Shown here: positions 55,586 through 63,999 of the stretch, one piece after another
Layout of the letters: each line of letters begins with the position of its first letter
How positions within the stretch are numbered: the first letter of the stretch is position 1
Source: Sphaerulina vaccinii
Taxonomy: Eukaryota; Ascomycota; Dothideomycetes; Mycosphaerellales; Mycosphaerellaceae
DNA: 64,000 nt
Direction: 5' to 3'
NCBI GenBank assembly: GCA_022570795.1
Contig: JAKUDP010000011.1
Location: 434,001 to 498,000 of the forward strand
The notes under the pieces: model-generated
What the model was told of the DNA's origin: nothing
Databases searched by the model: none
What the model saw: only the letters and a program-made list of their open reading frames with translations
Translations under genes and position numbers: made by a program

Positions 55586-55815
55586 ACATGCGCTTATGCT
55601 GTCGGCGCATGCGCTTATGCTGTGAGCGTATGCTCTTACGCTGTAAGCGCATGCTCTTATGCTGCGAGCGCGTGCGCTAAGCAGGATCTGTTTGCCTAAC
55701 ACTCAGTATTCCCCTAGAATAGCTTTGTAGACTGCTTTCGACTATATGCGCTTGTGCTATGAGCGCATACGCTTATGCTGCGAGCGCATGCGCTACCCTT
55801 AATTCTCCGAGCGCA
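55586..55815. repeat. 21-nt palindromic minisatellite (left block)
   Basis: Imperfect tandem copies of GCGCATGCGCTTATGCTGTGA occur in two runs (about 55586-55680 and 55747-55815). Each copy contains the self-complementary GCGCATGCGC. The same repeat occurs inverted at 61976-62031. Confidence 0.8.
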
Positions 55816-55960
55816 TGCGCCTGTGTCAAGTCTGTCTGATACATACAGAAGCTGCTGCGGCCATTGCTTTGCTCCTCTTACTGCTATCACATCTTCTCTT
55901 TTACTTCTGCGATTTCCGTCATGGATGAACATCCATATCCAAGCACATTCCATAATCATT

Positions 55961-56113
55961 CACCAGTCGTCCTTGGTCTAGTATGTTGACCAGTAAGTCG
56001 CAGCCATCATGCTGTGCTTCTAACAACTTCCAAGGTGTTCAGGCACAAGACAGATGTCTAGCGTTCAGCACTGTTGCGGTATGCATACACGCGCACGGGG
56101 CGATTGTTTTGCT
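55961..56113 (+). repeat. tRNA-like-headed repeat unit 6
   Basis: First unit of the plus-strand array. Head ACCAGTCGTCCTTGGTCTAG, arm GTAAGTCGCAGC with stem GCAGC/GCTGT, closing box GCGATTGTTTTGC. CCATATCC sits about 29 nt upstream. Confidence 0.75.
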
Positions 56114-56198
56114 CCTCTTGCTGCAATCACATCTTCTCTTTTTGCTTCTCCAATGTCATATATGGACATTCGTATACAAGCACACTTTACGGTCTTAT

Positions 56199-56354
56199 CA
56201 ACAGTCGTCCCTGGTCTAGTGGTAGAGCCTGTAAGACGTCGGCGAAGCTGATGCTGGAGATGGCAGACCTAGCGTCAGCGGGCATAAGGCCTTCACGGCC
56301 TGATCTCGCATACGTAGACTCCCGGCCATGCTATGGAAGCGATTTTTTATTTCT
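56199..56354 (+). repeat. tRNA-like-headed repeat unit 7
   Basis: Head CAACAGTCGTCCCTGGTCTAG, TGGTAGAGC, stem GTCGGC/GCTGAT with GAA loop, closing box AAGCGATTTTTTATTTC with T6. GTATACAAGC about 28 nt upstream. Confidence 0.8.
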
Positions 56355-56431
56355 GCAGCACATAGCTAAATTCCTTCTTTGCTGGTTACGAGGCTTGTGA
56401 CCTCTATATTTGATCCAAGTTTCACAGTTCT

Positions 56432-56582
56432 CAACAGTCGTCCTTGGTCTAGTGGAAAAGCCAGTAAGTCGTCGGCATAGCTGATGCTGAGACCACAAGG
56501 TCTGCAAAACGATGATACGAGGCTCAGATGACTCTGTCCCCGGATGACGCGTGTGGCCATGCCAGAGAGGCGATCGTTTTTG
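56432..56582 (+). repeat. tRNA-like-headed repeat unit 8
   Basis: Head CAACAGTCGTCCTTGGTCTA, stem GTCGGC/GCTGAT with ATA loop, closing box GGCGATCGTTTTTGC with T5. CTATATTTG about 28 nt upstream. 233 bp after unit 7. Confidence 0.8.
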
Positions 56583-56664
56583 CATTTCTGTGGCACATGG
56601 CCGGATTTTCTTTTGGCGATCTTGAGGCTGTTGACCTTCACATACAGTCAATTTCCCGACCTCT

Positions 56665-56821
56665 CAACAGTCGTCCGTGGTCTAGTGGTATGACCAGTAA
56701 GTCGTCGATGTTCATCGATGCTTGTTTGCAAGGATGCGGTTTCTCCAAGAGGCTCAGATACATAGTTGCTGTGGTAGGTTGGGTTCTGGAATGCCTCCAC
56801 GGAGAGTGGCGATTGTTTTGC
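56665..56821 (+). repeat. tRNA-like-headed repeat unit 9
   Basis: Head CAACAGTCGTCCGTGGTCTA; the stem has changed completely but stays paired (TCGATG/CATCGA). Closing box GGCGATTGTTTTGC. ACATACAG about 26 nt upstream. Confidence 0.8.
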
Positions 56822-56931
56822 TTCCTGCTTGAACATACATTCCGTCAAGGATTGCATATGTCTTTTGCGTGCCTGCTCATATGAAGCTGGGAGGAAGCAT
56901 CTATATAACACCACATTTCTCCATTCTCCAT

Positions 56932-57096
56932 CAACCCGCCTTGGTCTAGCGGAATCGCAATCGGAGATGTGGTCCAATGGTAAGATCTATCGTAGAGTCT
57001 CCTAAGTCGAGTGCAAAGTGGTTGGGTCTAAGCTGCCGCCTGCTAAGTTAGGATGTCAGTTCGAATCTGGCCGTCTCTAGAATCTGAACATTTTGC
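56932..57096 (+). repeat. tRNA-like-headed repeat unit 10 (with nested tRNA-like sequence)
   Basis: Head CAACCCGCCTTGGTCTAGCG, then a second A-box-like segment from 56963. The TATATAA box at about 56901 is 30 nt upstream. The closing box is weak (ACATTTTGCC). Confidence 0.65.
56963..57078 (+). tRNA. tRNA-like sequence nested in unit 10 (probable pseudogene or tRNA-derived head)
   Basis: Acceptor-like ends GGAGATG and CGTCTCT pair over 7 bp with two wobbles. D-arm-like TGGTCCAATGGTAAGAT follows, and a T-arm GTCAG-TTCGAAT-CTGGC with a proper 7-nt loop lies at the 3' side. The 116-nt length and an unresolved central region (no clear anticodon arm) argue against a normal tRNA. An intron could explain part of the length. 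Confidence 0.35.
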
Positions 57097-57181
57097 CTTT
57101 CCTTTTGTACTTCCGCATATGCTTTTGTAGTGTTCTGCGAAGTGATTAGTATCTATATGTCGTCGTAGATTTTGGTCTCTG

Positions 57182-57330
57182 AACGAGCGCCCGGGATCTA
57201 GTGGTGAGCTTGTAAGTCGTTGGTATAGCTGGCGCTGAGCAGATAGTCGAGATGCCTCCACAGAAGAGTATGCCTCAGTCTTGGGGCTGTTGATGGGAAT
57301 AGAAATCTGGATCAGATCGTCTCTTTTTGC
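57182..57330 (+). repeat. tRNA-like-headed repeat unit 11
   Basis: Diverged head (AACGAGCGCCCGGGATCTAG, TGGTGAGC), arm GTAAGTCG, stem GTTGGT/GCTGGC with wobbles, closing T-run CTCTTTTTGC. CTATATGTC about 30 nt upstream. Last unit of the plus-strand array, about 60 bp from the 2EXR fragment. Confidence 0.7.
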
Positions 57331-57388
57331 TCTCATGTACGTCCTTTTGCGTTCCAACTTCCCGTAGATCCGCAGGGGTCGGATCTCA

Positions 57389-57790
57389 TCAAGGTGCATA
57401 CTTGACAACACCAAGCCAAGCTCCATTCGCAGACCCAATTGCTTGCCTCGTAGACTCCAAAGTCTTCTCAACCTGCGGCCAAGTCAAATCACACTCCTTC
57501 CCCAACTGACCAACCATTTCAAAGATAGCAGCAGCAGTATTAGTGAAGTGAGACTTATGTCCCTTCTCGGACGTCGGGATTCCAAGGCACTCTCTATGAT
57601 AATACTGCTCTAACCAGTACATGAGATGTGGCCAAAGTTGCCAGGCCAGGTCTCTTTGCTTGTATGGCCAGACATTGCTGATTCTGGGGATGATGATGTT
57701 GTCGGGAAGGAAGAGGTGTTCGCGCGGGAGTGAAGTGGAATCTCTCTCGGGTTGCTTCCGCAACTCAATGAACCCTGTCGGTGGCTGCAT
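57389..57790 (-). pseudogene. truncated 2EXR-type protein (C-terminal half only)
   Basis: A 133-codon ATG-initiated ORF. Its sequence from LAWQLWPHLMYWLEQYYHRECLGIP onward, ending in FEMVGQLGKECDLTWPQVEKTLESTRQ, corresponds by eye to the C-terminal half of the 2EXR proteins at 3748-4584 and 15339-16355. The N-terminal 2EXR signature is missing. The region where it would lie is occupied by the 5' end of the divergent DUF3405 gene (136 bp between the ATGs). I read it as a truncated relic, though it could still be expressed. Confidence 0.5.
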
Positions 57791-57925
57791 GTTTACATCT
57801 TGACTTCGCGATCTCCTTCATCTACATACAAAGCCATTGTTTGCCTATATAACGATTTTACGAATTGGAAAGGAAGACTGTACAGAAATACAGTACAGAA
57901 TAATGAGATAACGAGTTCCTTCACG

Positions 57926-60286
57926 ATGGGCACGCGATACCGCTCCCTCAGCGGGCAGTTCATCGACTCCGAGAAAGCCGCGCGCAAATCATTCGACTCA
58001 GCCATATCAGATGATGACTTCGCCAACAGCAGTGCGCCGATGCTCTCGCAAGGCAAACAAAAACCCACATACGCCTACCATCTGCCCCGAAGGCGCTTCA
58101 GTCGCTACTTCACTCTCATCCTCACCACAATATTGGGTCTCTTCATCTGGTGGCTGGTGAGCTCATCATATGCGTCGCGAGCAGAAGTGCAGCTAGGTCT
58201 GAAGAAACCGCCTCCGCCGCCTGCATGGGAGTCCTTCCCGTTTCTGAAGCGATATCATGGTGGAATCAGATCGTTGGTGTCGAAGAAGGATAATGAGGCA
58301 TTGAAGGAGTATCCAGTGACAGAGGGAGAAGAGCTGCAGAGGCTGCAAGAGGCTGCACTCAAGCAAAAAGAGATCGAGGACAAGGAAACTGCGAGGCAGA
58401 GAGGCTTCAATAAGAGAGACATCAAGCAGGGCAGGAAATTTGATCCCTATTCGAGAGCTATCGGGAGAGGCGTGTTCGAGGAACCAGTCAAGTGCTACTT
58501 GGATAACACCACGAGGACGACTATACCACTACTCTTGAGCTATGAAGGCGTGCCGAAAGGATTTCCGGATCCTATCTATGGAAGCTACGAATTGCTGGGT
58601 CTCAGAGGCGATGTATGCTTCGAGAGATATGGGAGACTAGGGCCATATGGGTATGGCTACAGCAAGAAGTTTGGAGGCAGTGGAGCAGGAATGGAGGGCG
58701 AGAAAGAAGGCTCAGAACAGGTGTGGGGCGATGACCTCGAAATTGACTACAGAAATGTCAAGTGGGCGGAAGTGCAGGAAAGATGTCTGCAGGCGAACGC
58801 GCATCGTTTCAGGCCTGCGCCGAAGAGCAAGACTCATACCTTCACTTCAATGGCTGCGGGCAGCCAGAAGAGAGATGAGCCAGAAATGAAGGAGCAAGTC
58901 GCAGCACCACTGACTGCCAATGGCAAGCAATTCGAGAACCGCACTGCCATTCTAATCAGGACATGGTGGGATTACCAGTACGATGATGAAGACCTCTTCT
59001 ACCTACGAGCGCTGGTCAACGAACTTGCGATACAGACTGGTGGCGACTATGTCGTGCACTTTCTTATACACGTCAAAGACGATAATATGCAGATCTGGTC
59101 AGATGAAGAGACCTACCAGCGGGTCTTGAACGATGCGCTACCTGCAGAGTTTCGTGGCATGGGTACGCTCTGGTCAGAACGGCAGATGGGCCTGATCTAT
59201 GGTGGTCTTGAGGAATCGTTCTATCGAGATCTACCCGTGCATGGCGCATACAGAAGCACATATATGCCAGTACAGTACTTTGCGCATATGCACCCAGAGT
59301 ACGACTTCTTCTGGCACTGGGAGATGGACATCCGGTATACAGGAAACTTCTTCCACCTCTTCACCCAAGTCTCACAATGGGCCAAACAACAACCACGCAA
59401 AGGACTGTGGGAGCGAAATGGTCGCTTTTATATCCCTTCCGAACACGGCAGCTGGGAAGACTTCCGCCAAATGGTCCGAGTGCAAATAGAGCACGGAACA
59501 GCACATGGTAGTAATGCCTACAATAAAGCTCCCACGGACGCAGCAAAAGCGCATCCTCTTGATGCAGCAGCGCGACAGCCAGAAGCTCCAGTCTGGGGAC
59601 CATTGCCACCAGATCCAGAAACTACGACCACCGATATGCCTGAGAACGACCCTAAACCACCCACAACCTACGCTGACGACAAATACGAGTGGGGCGTAGG
59701 CGAAGAAGCGGATCTCATAACCTTCAACCCCCTCTTCGACCCTCATCAGACAAACTGGATCCTCGCAGAAGATACAACAGGTTACAACACTTCCGATGGC
59801 AAGAGTCAACCGCCTCGTCGCACTGCCATCATCACTGCTTCGCGGCTCAGTCGCCGCCTACTGGAAACGATGCACCGGGAAACCGCGCTTCAACGACATA
59901 GTATGTTCTCCGAAATGTGGCCTGGCTCAGTCGCTCTTCACCATGGTTATAAGGCTGTATACGCACCACATCCAGTCTATATCGATCGCGCTTGGCCGAC
60001 ATCTTACCTCGCAGCGATCTTCAACAATGGGAGGAATGGTGCATCAGGTGGCGCGAGAACGTCTGTCTTTAGTGATGAGCGACAGATCAACTTCCTTGGA
60101 ACAACATGGTATTACCATGCTGGCTTTTCGCCGAATCTTTGGAAGAGGTGGCTTGGATTCAAGGTCGATAACGATGGTGGAGAAGAATACGAGAAAGCTA
60201 ATGAAGGGAGAATGTGTTTGCCTGCAATGCTACTTCATCCTGTCAAAGATGTCAAGTTGGTCTATGAGCATCGTGAGGGAGAATGA
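57926..60286 (+). CDS. DUF3405 family protein, type II membrane protein
   Basis: 786 residues from the ATG at 57926 (the upstream open frame uses non-ATG starts only). A cytoplasmic N-terminus and a single signal-anchor helix (RYFTLILTTILGLFIWWLVSSSY, about residues 57-79) are followed by a luminal region. The DUF3405 core starts near residue 341 (LIRTWWDYQYDDEDLFYLRALVNELA). It continues through YDFFWHWEMDIRYTGNFF, ERNGRFYIPSEHGSWEDF, and a C-terminal SEMWPGSVALHHGYKAVYAPHPVYIDR segment. The WHWEMD motif and Golgi-type topology suggest a glycosyltransferase-like enzyme, but activity is not established for the family. The gene sits alone between two opposed repeat arrays. Confidence 0.88.
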   Translation: MGTRYRSLSGQFIDSEKAARKSFDSAISDDDFANSSAPMLSQGKQKPTYAYHLPRRRFSRYFTLILTTILGLFIWWLVSSSYASRAEVQLGLKKPPPPPAWESFPFLKRYHGGIRSLVSKKDNEALKEYPVTEGEELQRLQEAALKQKEIEDKETARQRGFNKRDIKQGRKFDPYSRAIGRGVFEEPVKCYLDNTTRTTIPLLLSYEGVPKGFPDPIYGSYELLGLRGDVCFERYGRLGPYGYGYSKKFGGSGAGMEGEKEGSEQVWGDDLEIDYRNVKWAEVQERCLQANAHRFRPAPKSKTHTFTSMAAGSQKRDEPEMKEQVAAPLTANGKQFENRTAILIRTWWDYQYDDEDLFYLRALVNELAIQTGGDYVVHFLIHVKDDNMQIWSDEETYQRVLNDALPAEFRGMGTLWSERQMGLIYGGLEESFYRDLPVHGAYRSTYMPVQYFAHMHPEYDFFWHWEMDIRYTGNFFHLFTQVSQWAKQQPRKGLWERNGRFYIPSEHGSWEDFRQMVRVQIEHGTAHGSNAYNKAPTDAAKAHPLDAAARQPEAPVWGPLPPDPETTTTDMPENDPKPPTTYADDKYEWGVGEEADLITFNPLFDPHQTNWILAEDTTGYNTSDGKSQPPRRTAIITASRLSRRLLETMHRETALQRHSMFSEMWPGSVALHHGYKAVYAPHPVYIDRAWPTSYLAAIFNNGRNGASGGARTSVFSDERQINFLGTTWYYHAGFSPNLWKRWLGFKVDNDGGEEYEKANEGRMCLPAMLLHPVKDVKLVYEHREGE

Positions 60287-60441
60287 ACTTGGACCAGGCG
60301 TTGGTAATGGCTGTATAGAGGTATATGAACACTACCGATGTGTACAGTATGTTATGAGTATATGACTATATGTCCTAGTCTTCCCAAAGGCTGATACAAT
60401 GGCCTCATCCACCAGATCGCGAATAGAGATGACAAATAGAA
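60287..60441. other. 3' flank of DUF3405 gene
   Basis: Short spacer before the minus-strand array. Nothing recognised. Confidence 0.35.
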
Positions 60442-60594
60442 GCAAAACAAACGATTAGGACCATGGATTCACTGTTCGAGAACGATACGATACAACATGC
60501 CTCAGTATCTTGTCGCCCCGGAGATCTAAGTTGTCATTAGCATCAGCATAGCTGACGACTTACTGTCTTACCGCTAGACCAAGGTCGCTTGTTG
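60442..60594 (-). repeat. tRNA-like-headed repeat unit 12
   Basis: On the minus strand: head CAACAAGCGACCTTGGTCTAG, D-arm GTCT-AGCGGTA-AGAC fully paired, stem GTCAGC/GCTGAT with TAT loop, closing box ATCGTTTGTTTTGC. TATATG box about 22-27 nt upstream. Confidence 0.8.
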
Positions 60595-60695
60595 AAGTCT
60601 GAGGAAGGGAGGTTGTATATGGATGTTAACCTCAAGCAGCGCCTTTGAGCGAAAAGGACATTTGGTGCTAGACTGGCCGAAGTCAGCAAAAAGCT

Positions 60696-60849
60696 GCAAA
60701 ACGAACGACTCGAAGCACGAATTCCCTACTAGTCCTACCTGGGACACATTTATTGTGTCCCTATCGATGTCGATGAAGCCTGGGCTGTTCTTAGCATCAG
60801 CTTGGCTGACGACTTATGAGCTGTGCCGCTAGACCATGGTCGCTCGTTG
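60696..60849 (-). repeat. tRNA-like-headed repeat unit 13
   Basis: Head CAACGAGCGACCATGGTCTA, stem GTCAGC/GCTGAT with CAA loop, closing box CGTTCGTTTTGC. ATATAG box about 22-27 nt upstream. Confidence 0.8.
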
Positions 60850-60933
60850 AGGAATGACGAAGTAGGTTGTATATAGATGTCAACTACAGGCAATGCCTAG
60901 TAGCGAAAATGAACAGAAAATCGGCAAAAGGAA

Positions 60934-61083
60934 GCCAAAAAGAACGACTGAAGCCTCGAATACATGAGTGGCCATTGCCATACATATGTTCATGCATGGC
61001 ATGTCGGCCTCACCTAAAATCTCCCTAGCATCGGGGCAATGCCGACGACTTACTGTCTTACCGCTAGACCAAGCCGCTCGTTA
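60934..61083 (-). repeat. tRNA-like-headed repeat unit 14
   Basis: Head TTAACGAGCGGCTTGGTCTA, GCGGTAAGACAGTAAGTCGTC, stem altered (TCGG/CCGA). Closing box CGTTCTTTTTGGC with T5. TATATG about 24 nt upstream. Confidence 0.75.
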
Positions 61084-61157
61084 ATGGGATTGAGGAAGTG
61101 GAAGTGTATATGAATGCTGATCTGCCTACTAGAGAATAATGAGAGTCAAGCAAAAGA

Positions 61158-61309
61158 GCAAAACAATCGCCAGTGGCATAGGGACGTTCAGATCAGGACC
61201 ATGGTGGAAGCCACTTGGCTTCCAATAGCATTGACATCGAACACTTTGACCAAGCGTCAGCTGTGCTAACGACTTATGGTCTTACCGCTACACTAAGGCT
61301 GTTTGTTAA
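61158..61309 (-). repeat. tRNA-like-headed repeat unit 15
   Basis: Head TTAACAAACAGCCTTAGTGTAG, GCGGTAAGACC, stem GTTAGC/GCTGAC with ACA loop. Closing box GGCGATTGTTTTGC identical to the core. ATATATG about 20 nt upstream. Confidence 0.78.
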
Positions 61310-61389
61310 GGACGACAGCGGCGGGTCATATATGAATGCTACTACCATACACAAGATCAAGAGGCAATAGGCAAAAGGCAAGTCAAGAA

Positions 61390-61537
61390 GCAAAACAATC
61401 GGCCAGAGGCATCGGAACCGCTATCAAGACAAGGGAAGCCACTTGGCTTCGATCCTGAGCGAGAGCGTATGCTTCCACGAAGCATCAGCTACACCGACGA
61501 CTTACTGGTCCTTCCACTAGACCACGGACGACTGTTG
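61390..61537 (-). repeat. tRNA-like-headed repeat unit 16
   Basis: Head CAACAGTCGTCCGTGGTCTA, stem GTCGGT/GCTGAT with GTA loop, closing box GCCGATTGTTTTGC. GTATAC/TATATG box about 20-28 nt upstream. Outermost unit of the minus-strand array. Confidence 0.8.
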
Positions 61538-61718
61538 GTAATGCGAGGAAGGGATGGTGTATATGAATGCCAACAACTTGGGCAAAAGGAGAAACCCCTA
61601 CTGCAATTGTACTCGAGAATATGGTCCTCGGTCAACTCGACGATCTCGATTAGAGTGATAGCCATGCCATCCATCCTGCCGCCGTGACCTTATATGCATT
61701 GGTAGAAATGCTGATTCC

Positions 61719-61868
61719 TAACAGTCGCTCATTGGTCCGGTGGCATGATCCGTAAGTCGCTTGTGGATCAAGTGCTAGGAGGTTTAAGATAGTCAATGAC
61801 AAGTTGCAGACATTCTACTCGTTCTTGATTGTGACCTGATGTTCCGTTAGGACGGAGCGATTGTTTTG
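61719..61868 (+). repeat. tRNA-like-headed repeat unit 17
   Basis: Plus-strand copy beyond the minus-strand array: head TAACAGTCGCTCATTGGTCC, arm GTAAGTCG, stem replaced but paired (CTTG/CAAG), closing box GAGCGATTGTTTTG. TTATATG about 29 nt upstream. Confidence 0.72.
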
Positions 61869-61975
61869 TGCTTGTTGGTGGAATCTTTTGGTTAATTGGT
61901 AGGTTGGTTGTATGGCTTGTTTTGTAAGGTTGGATATAGAAGCTAGAGAGTGTTGTACTTAAAGTAGTTCTAGCG

Positions 61976-62031
61976 CTGAGAGCATGAAGCATACGCTGAG
62001 AGCATAAGCGCATGCGCTCACAGCATGGCCG
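61976..62031. repeat. 21-nt palindromic minisatellite (right block, inverted)
   Basis: Copies of the left-block repeat in reverse orientation (GCATAAGCGCATGCGCTCAC and relatives), about 50 bp before the NRPS stop codon. Confidence 0.75.
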
Positions 62032-62081
62032 CGTAACATACAATTAGAAAACATTCACATACCAACACACATACATACCAT

Positions 62082-63999
62082 CTAGTAGAACCCCTCAACC
62101 ATAGAAGCCGTCCGTTTTCCCTGTCCAGCCCTCGCCAAAGTTCCCACAGCATCTTTGAACCTCTCCAACATATCATCCAACCGTTCCTGACTCTGTACAT
62201 CACTCGCAGAAATCTCAACTTCCGCTTCTTTGCCAGCCTTCCGTGCGGTCCCTCTAACACGAATAGCACAGCTCCTTGGCACTTCATGCTCTCGAGTTCC
62301 GAGGAACTTGACACCATCAGTAGCTTCGCCAGCTTCGTCTTTCCACTCGGTAATAAGGTCAAAATCACCCTTCTCAACCACTCCATCACAATCGCGAACA
62401 AGGCAGGTATCGCTTGCCACAGTCGCAAAATCCACCATTGCCGCATATTCTTGCGTGAGAAGAGAGCAGAGTTGTTCTTGAACTTGACGTAGAATCGAAG
62501 ATATGTTCTGAGTCCTAACTCTAACAGGAATGATGTTCTTGCAAGGACCAACCAGATTCGGATGATGACTTGATCTTGGCCGAATGTCTACAGTGTGACC
62601 AAACAGAACTTCCTTGCTAGAGTTCAAGTTCGGAATCTGGGAAAGTGTAAGAGCGCAGGCTGCGACGAAGAATGTTTCGCTTGTGATCGAGATGGGCAGA
62701 CTTGGTAAGGATATGATGATAGCTGAAGTCGAACGCATCGATGCGGGCTGTAGTAGATTCGGTGTCCTGGGAATGTGAGACATGCAGGATCCAAGTAGCA
62801 AATTACGCCAGTAGGAGCTACTACTGCTATCCGCGGTCGAATGCTGGAGGATCGCCTCGTTGAAGCTCTGAGCTGGCTTAAGGGGCCTGCCGGCCAGCGC
62901 GTCAGAAAATGCTGCGTTCAGTATCGAGATACTCTTCTCATCCATATAAGCTTGGCTTGAACGAAGTATGATACGCATATGCTCGGAAGATTTCTGTAAG
63001 ATGTAGATGCGTAAGAAGGATCGCCCAAACGTCAATGGGAAGTGCGAATCTTTCTCGATCACTGCTTTAATGGTCTTGTCCAGGCTTTCATCAGTGATCT
63101 GCTGCACTTCAATCGGGACTTCGACTTCAGGTAGGGTGGTCTGATAAATGGAGTCCTGGATCTGTACGAAGACGGTGCGAAGAATGTCGAAGTGCTGCAC
63201 CAGTTTGCGACAAGCATCAATGACCCTGGCCGGTTCCAATGCTGTTTGTAGATCGAATGCGTGGTACTCGGTCCCAATAGGTGCCCGTTCTGTAGAGCCG
63301 AGTAGCACTCTCCGTTGCATAGCTGTGACTGGCATCAAAGCCATTGGAGCAGAAGGCGATTCCTCCTTCCCATTCACAAGAATGCTAGAGCGACGTCTAT
63401 CGACTTTGTTCTTCGCAACCAGATTCGCAGCACCATGAGAACCATATGACGAAGCAGATGCGAAGCTTGATTCGAATGTGCCTCTGCGCATATCAGACCA
63501 AGGCTGATCCACACCTTCCGGAGCAACGACTGAAGCTCGGTGGAAGTGTTTGACGCATTCTGCCATATCTGCTAACCTCGGGTGAGCTATCACGTTGGCA
63601 GCAGATACGTCAAGACCCCAGTTCTGAGCAGCATTGGAGAGGCGCATGGCAGAAGCTTGATCTCCTCCGAGCTGCAGCCAGTTCGAGTTGGCAGTAATAG
63701 TAGCTCGATTCTTGATGCCCAGCACTTGCGCCCACAGTTGCTGGAGTTGAACTTCAAGAATAGTCATGGCCTGCTTGGGACGAATGGCATGGCTCGCAGC
63801 CCGCTGCTCTGGATCTTGGGATTTACGCTCAGCATTTCGGCGAAGCTTCTTACGATCGAGCTTCCCAGAAATGGTACGCGGCAAGGATCGGATAGGTAGA
63901 AAGACGACTGGCAGCTTATGCGAAGGAAGCTTCCACTTCAGCTTAGCCATCAAAGTCTCGGCAAGATCTGCCACAGTCTTTTCCAGCAAGCTCGAGTCG
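62082..63999 (-). CDS. NRPS C-terminal fragment: adenylation end, carrier (T) and condensation domains (partial)
   Basis: The frame is open to the right edge, so only about the last 639 residues are visible. Order: the end of an adenylation domain with core A10 LPRTISGKLDRKKLR, then a carrier domain, then a terminal condensation-type domain (VTAMQRRVLLGS, CRKLVQHFDILRTVF, VGPCKNIIPVRVR). The carrier core reads LGGDQASAMRL, with Gln where the phosphopantetheine-bearing Ser belongs. The condensation HHxxxDG core reads SSQAYMDEKS, lacking the catalytic His. The family makes non-ribosomal peptides such as siderophores. The terminal T-C layout recalls fungal siderophore synthetases, but the visible T-C pair looks catalytically dead. 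Neighbouring cluster genes would lie beyond the window. Confidence 0.88.
   Translation of the reverse strand, partial: DSSLLEKTVADLAETLMAKLKWKLPSHKLPVVFLPIRSLPRTISGKLDRKKLRRNAERKSQDPEQRAASHAIRPKQAMTILEVQLQQLWAQVLGIKNRATITANSNWLQLGGDQASAMRLSNAAQNWGLDVSAANVIAHPRLADMAECVKHFHRASVVAPEGVDQPWSDMRRGTFESSFASASSYGSHGAANLVAKNKVDRRRSSILVNGKEESPSAPMALMPVTAMQRRVLLGSTERAPIGTEYHAFDLQTALEPARVIDACRKLVQHFDILRTVFVQIQDSIYQTTLPEVEVPIEVQQITDESLDKTIKAVIEKDSHFPLTFGRSFLRIYILQKSSEHMRIILRSSQAYMDEKSISILNAAFSDALAGRPLKPAQSFNEAILQHSTADSSSSSYWRNLLLGSCMSHIPRTPNLLQPASMRSTSAIIISLPSLPISITSETFFVAACALTLSQIPNLNSSKEVLFGHTVDIRPRSSHHPNLVGPCKNIIPVRVRTQNISSILRQVQEQLCSLLTQEYAAMVDFATVASDTCLVRDCDGVVEKGDFDLITEWKDEAGEATDGVKFLGTREHEVPRSCAIRVRGTARKAGKEAEVEISASDVQSQERLDDMLERFKDAVGTLARAGQGKRTASMVEGFY

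Noticed and set aside
55961..57330. CRISPR-like array
   Set aside because: The period is about 235 bp, the repeats are diverged and tRNA-like, and the host is a eukaryote.
57752..57925. N-terminal extension of the DUF3405 protein
   Set aside because: There is no ATG upstream of 57926, and the extension overlaps the divergent 2EXR fragment.
61469..61687. 72-codon ORF within the minus-strand array
   Set aside because: It lies inside repeat unit 16, and similar ORFs in other units are not conserved as protein.
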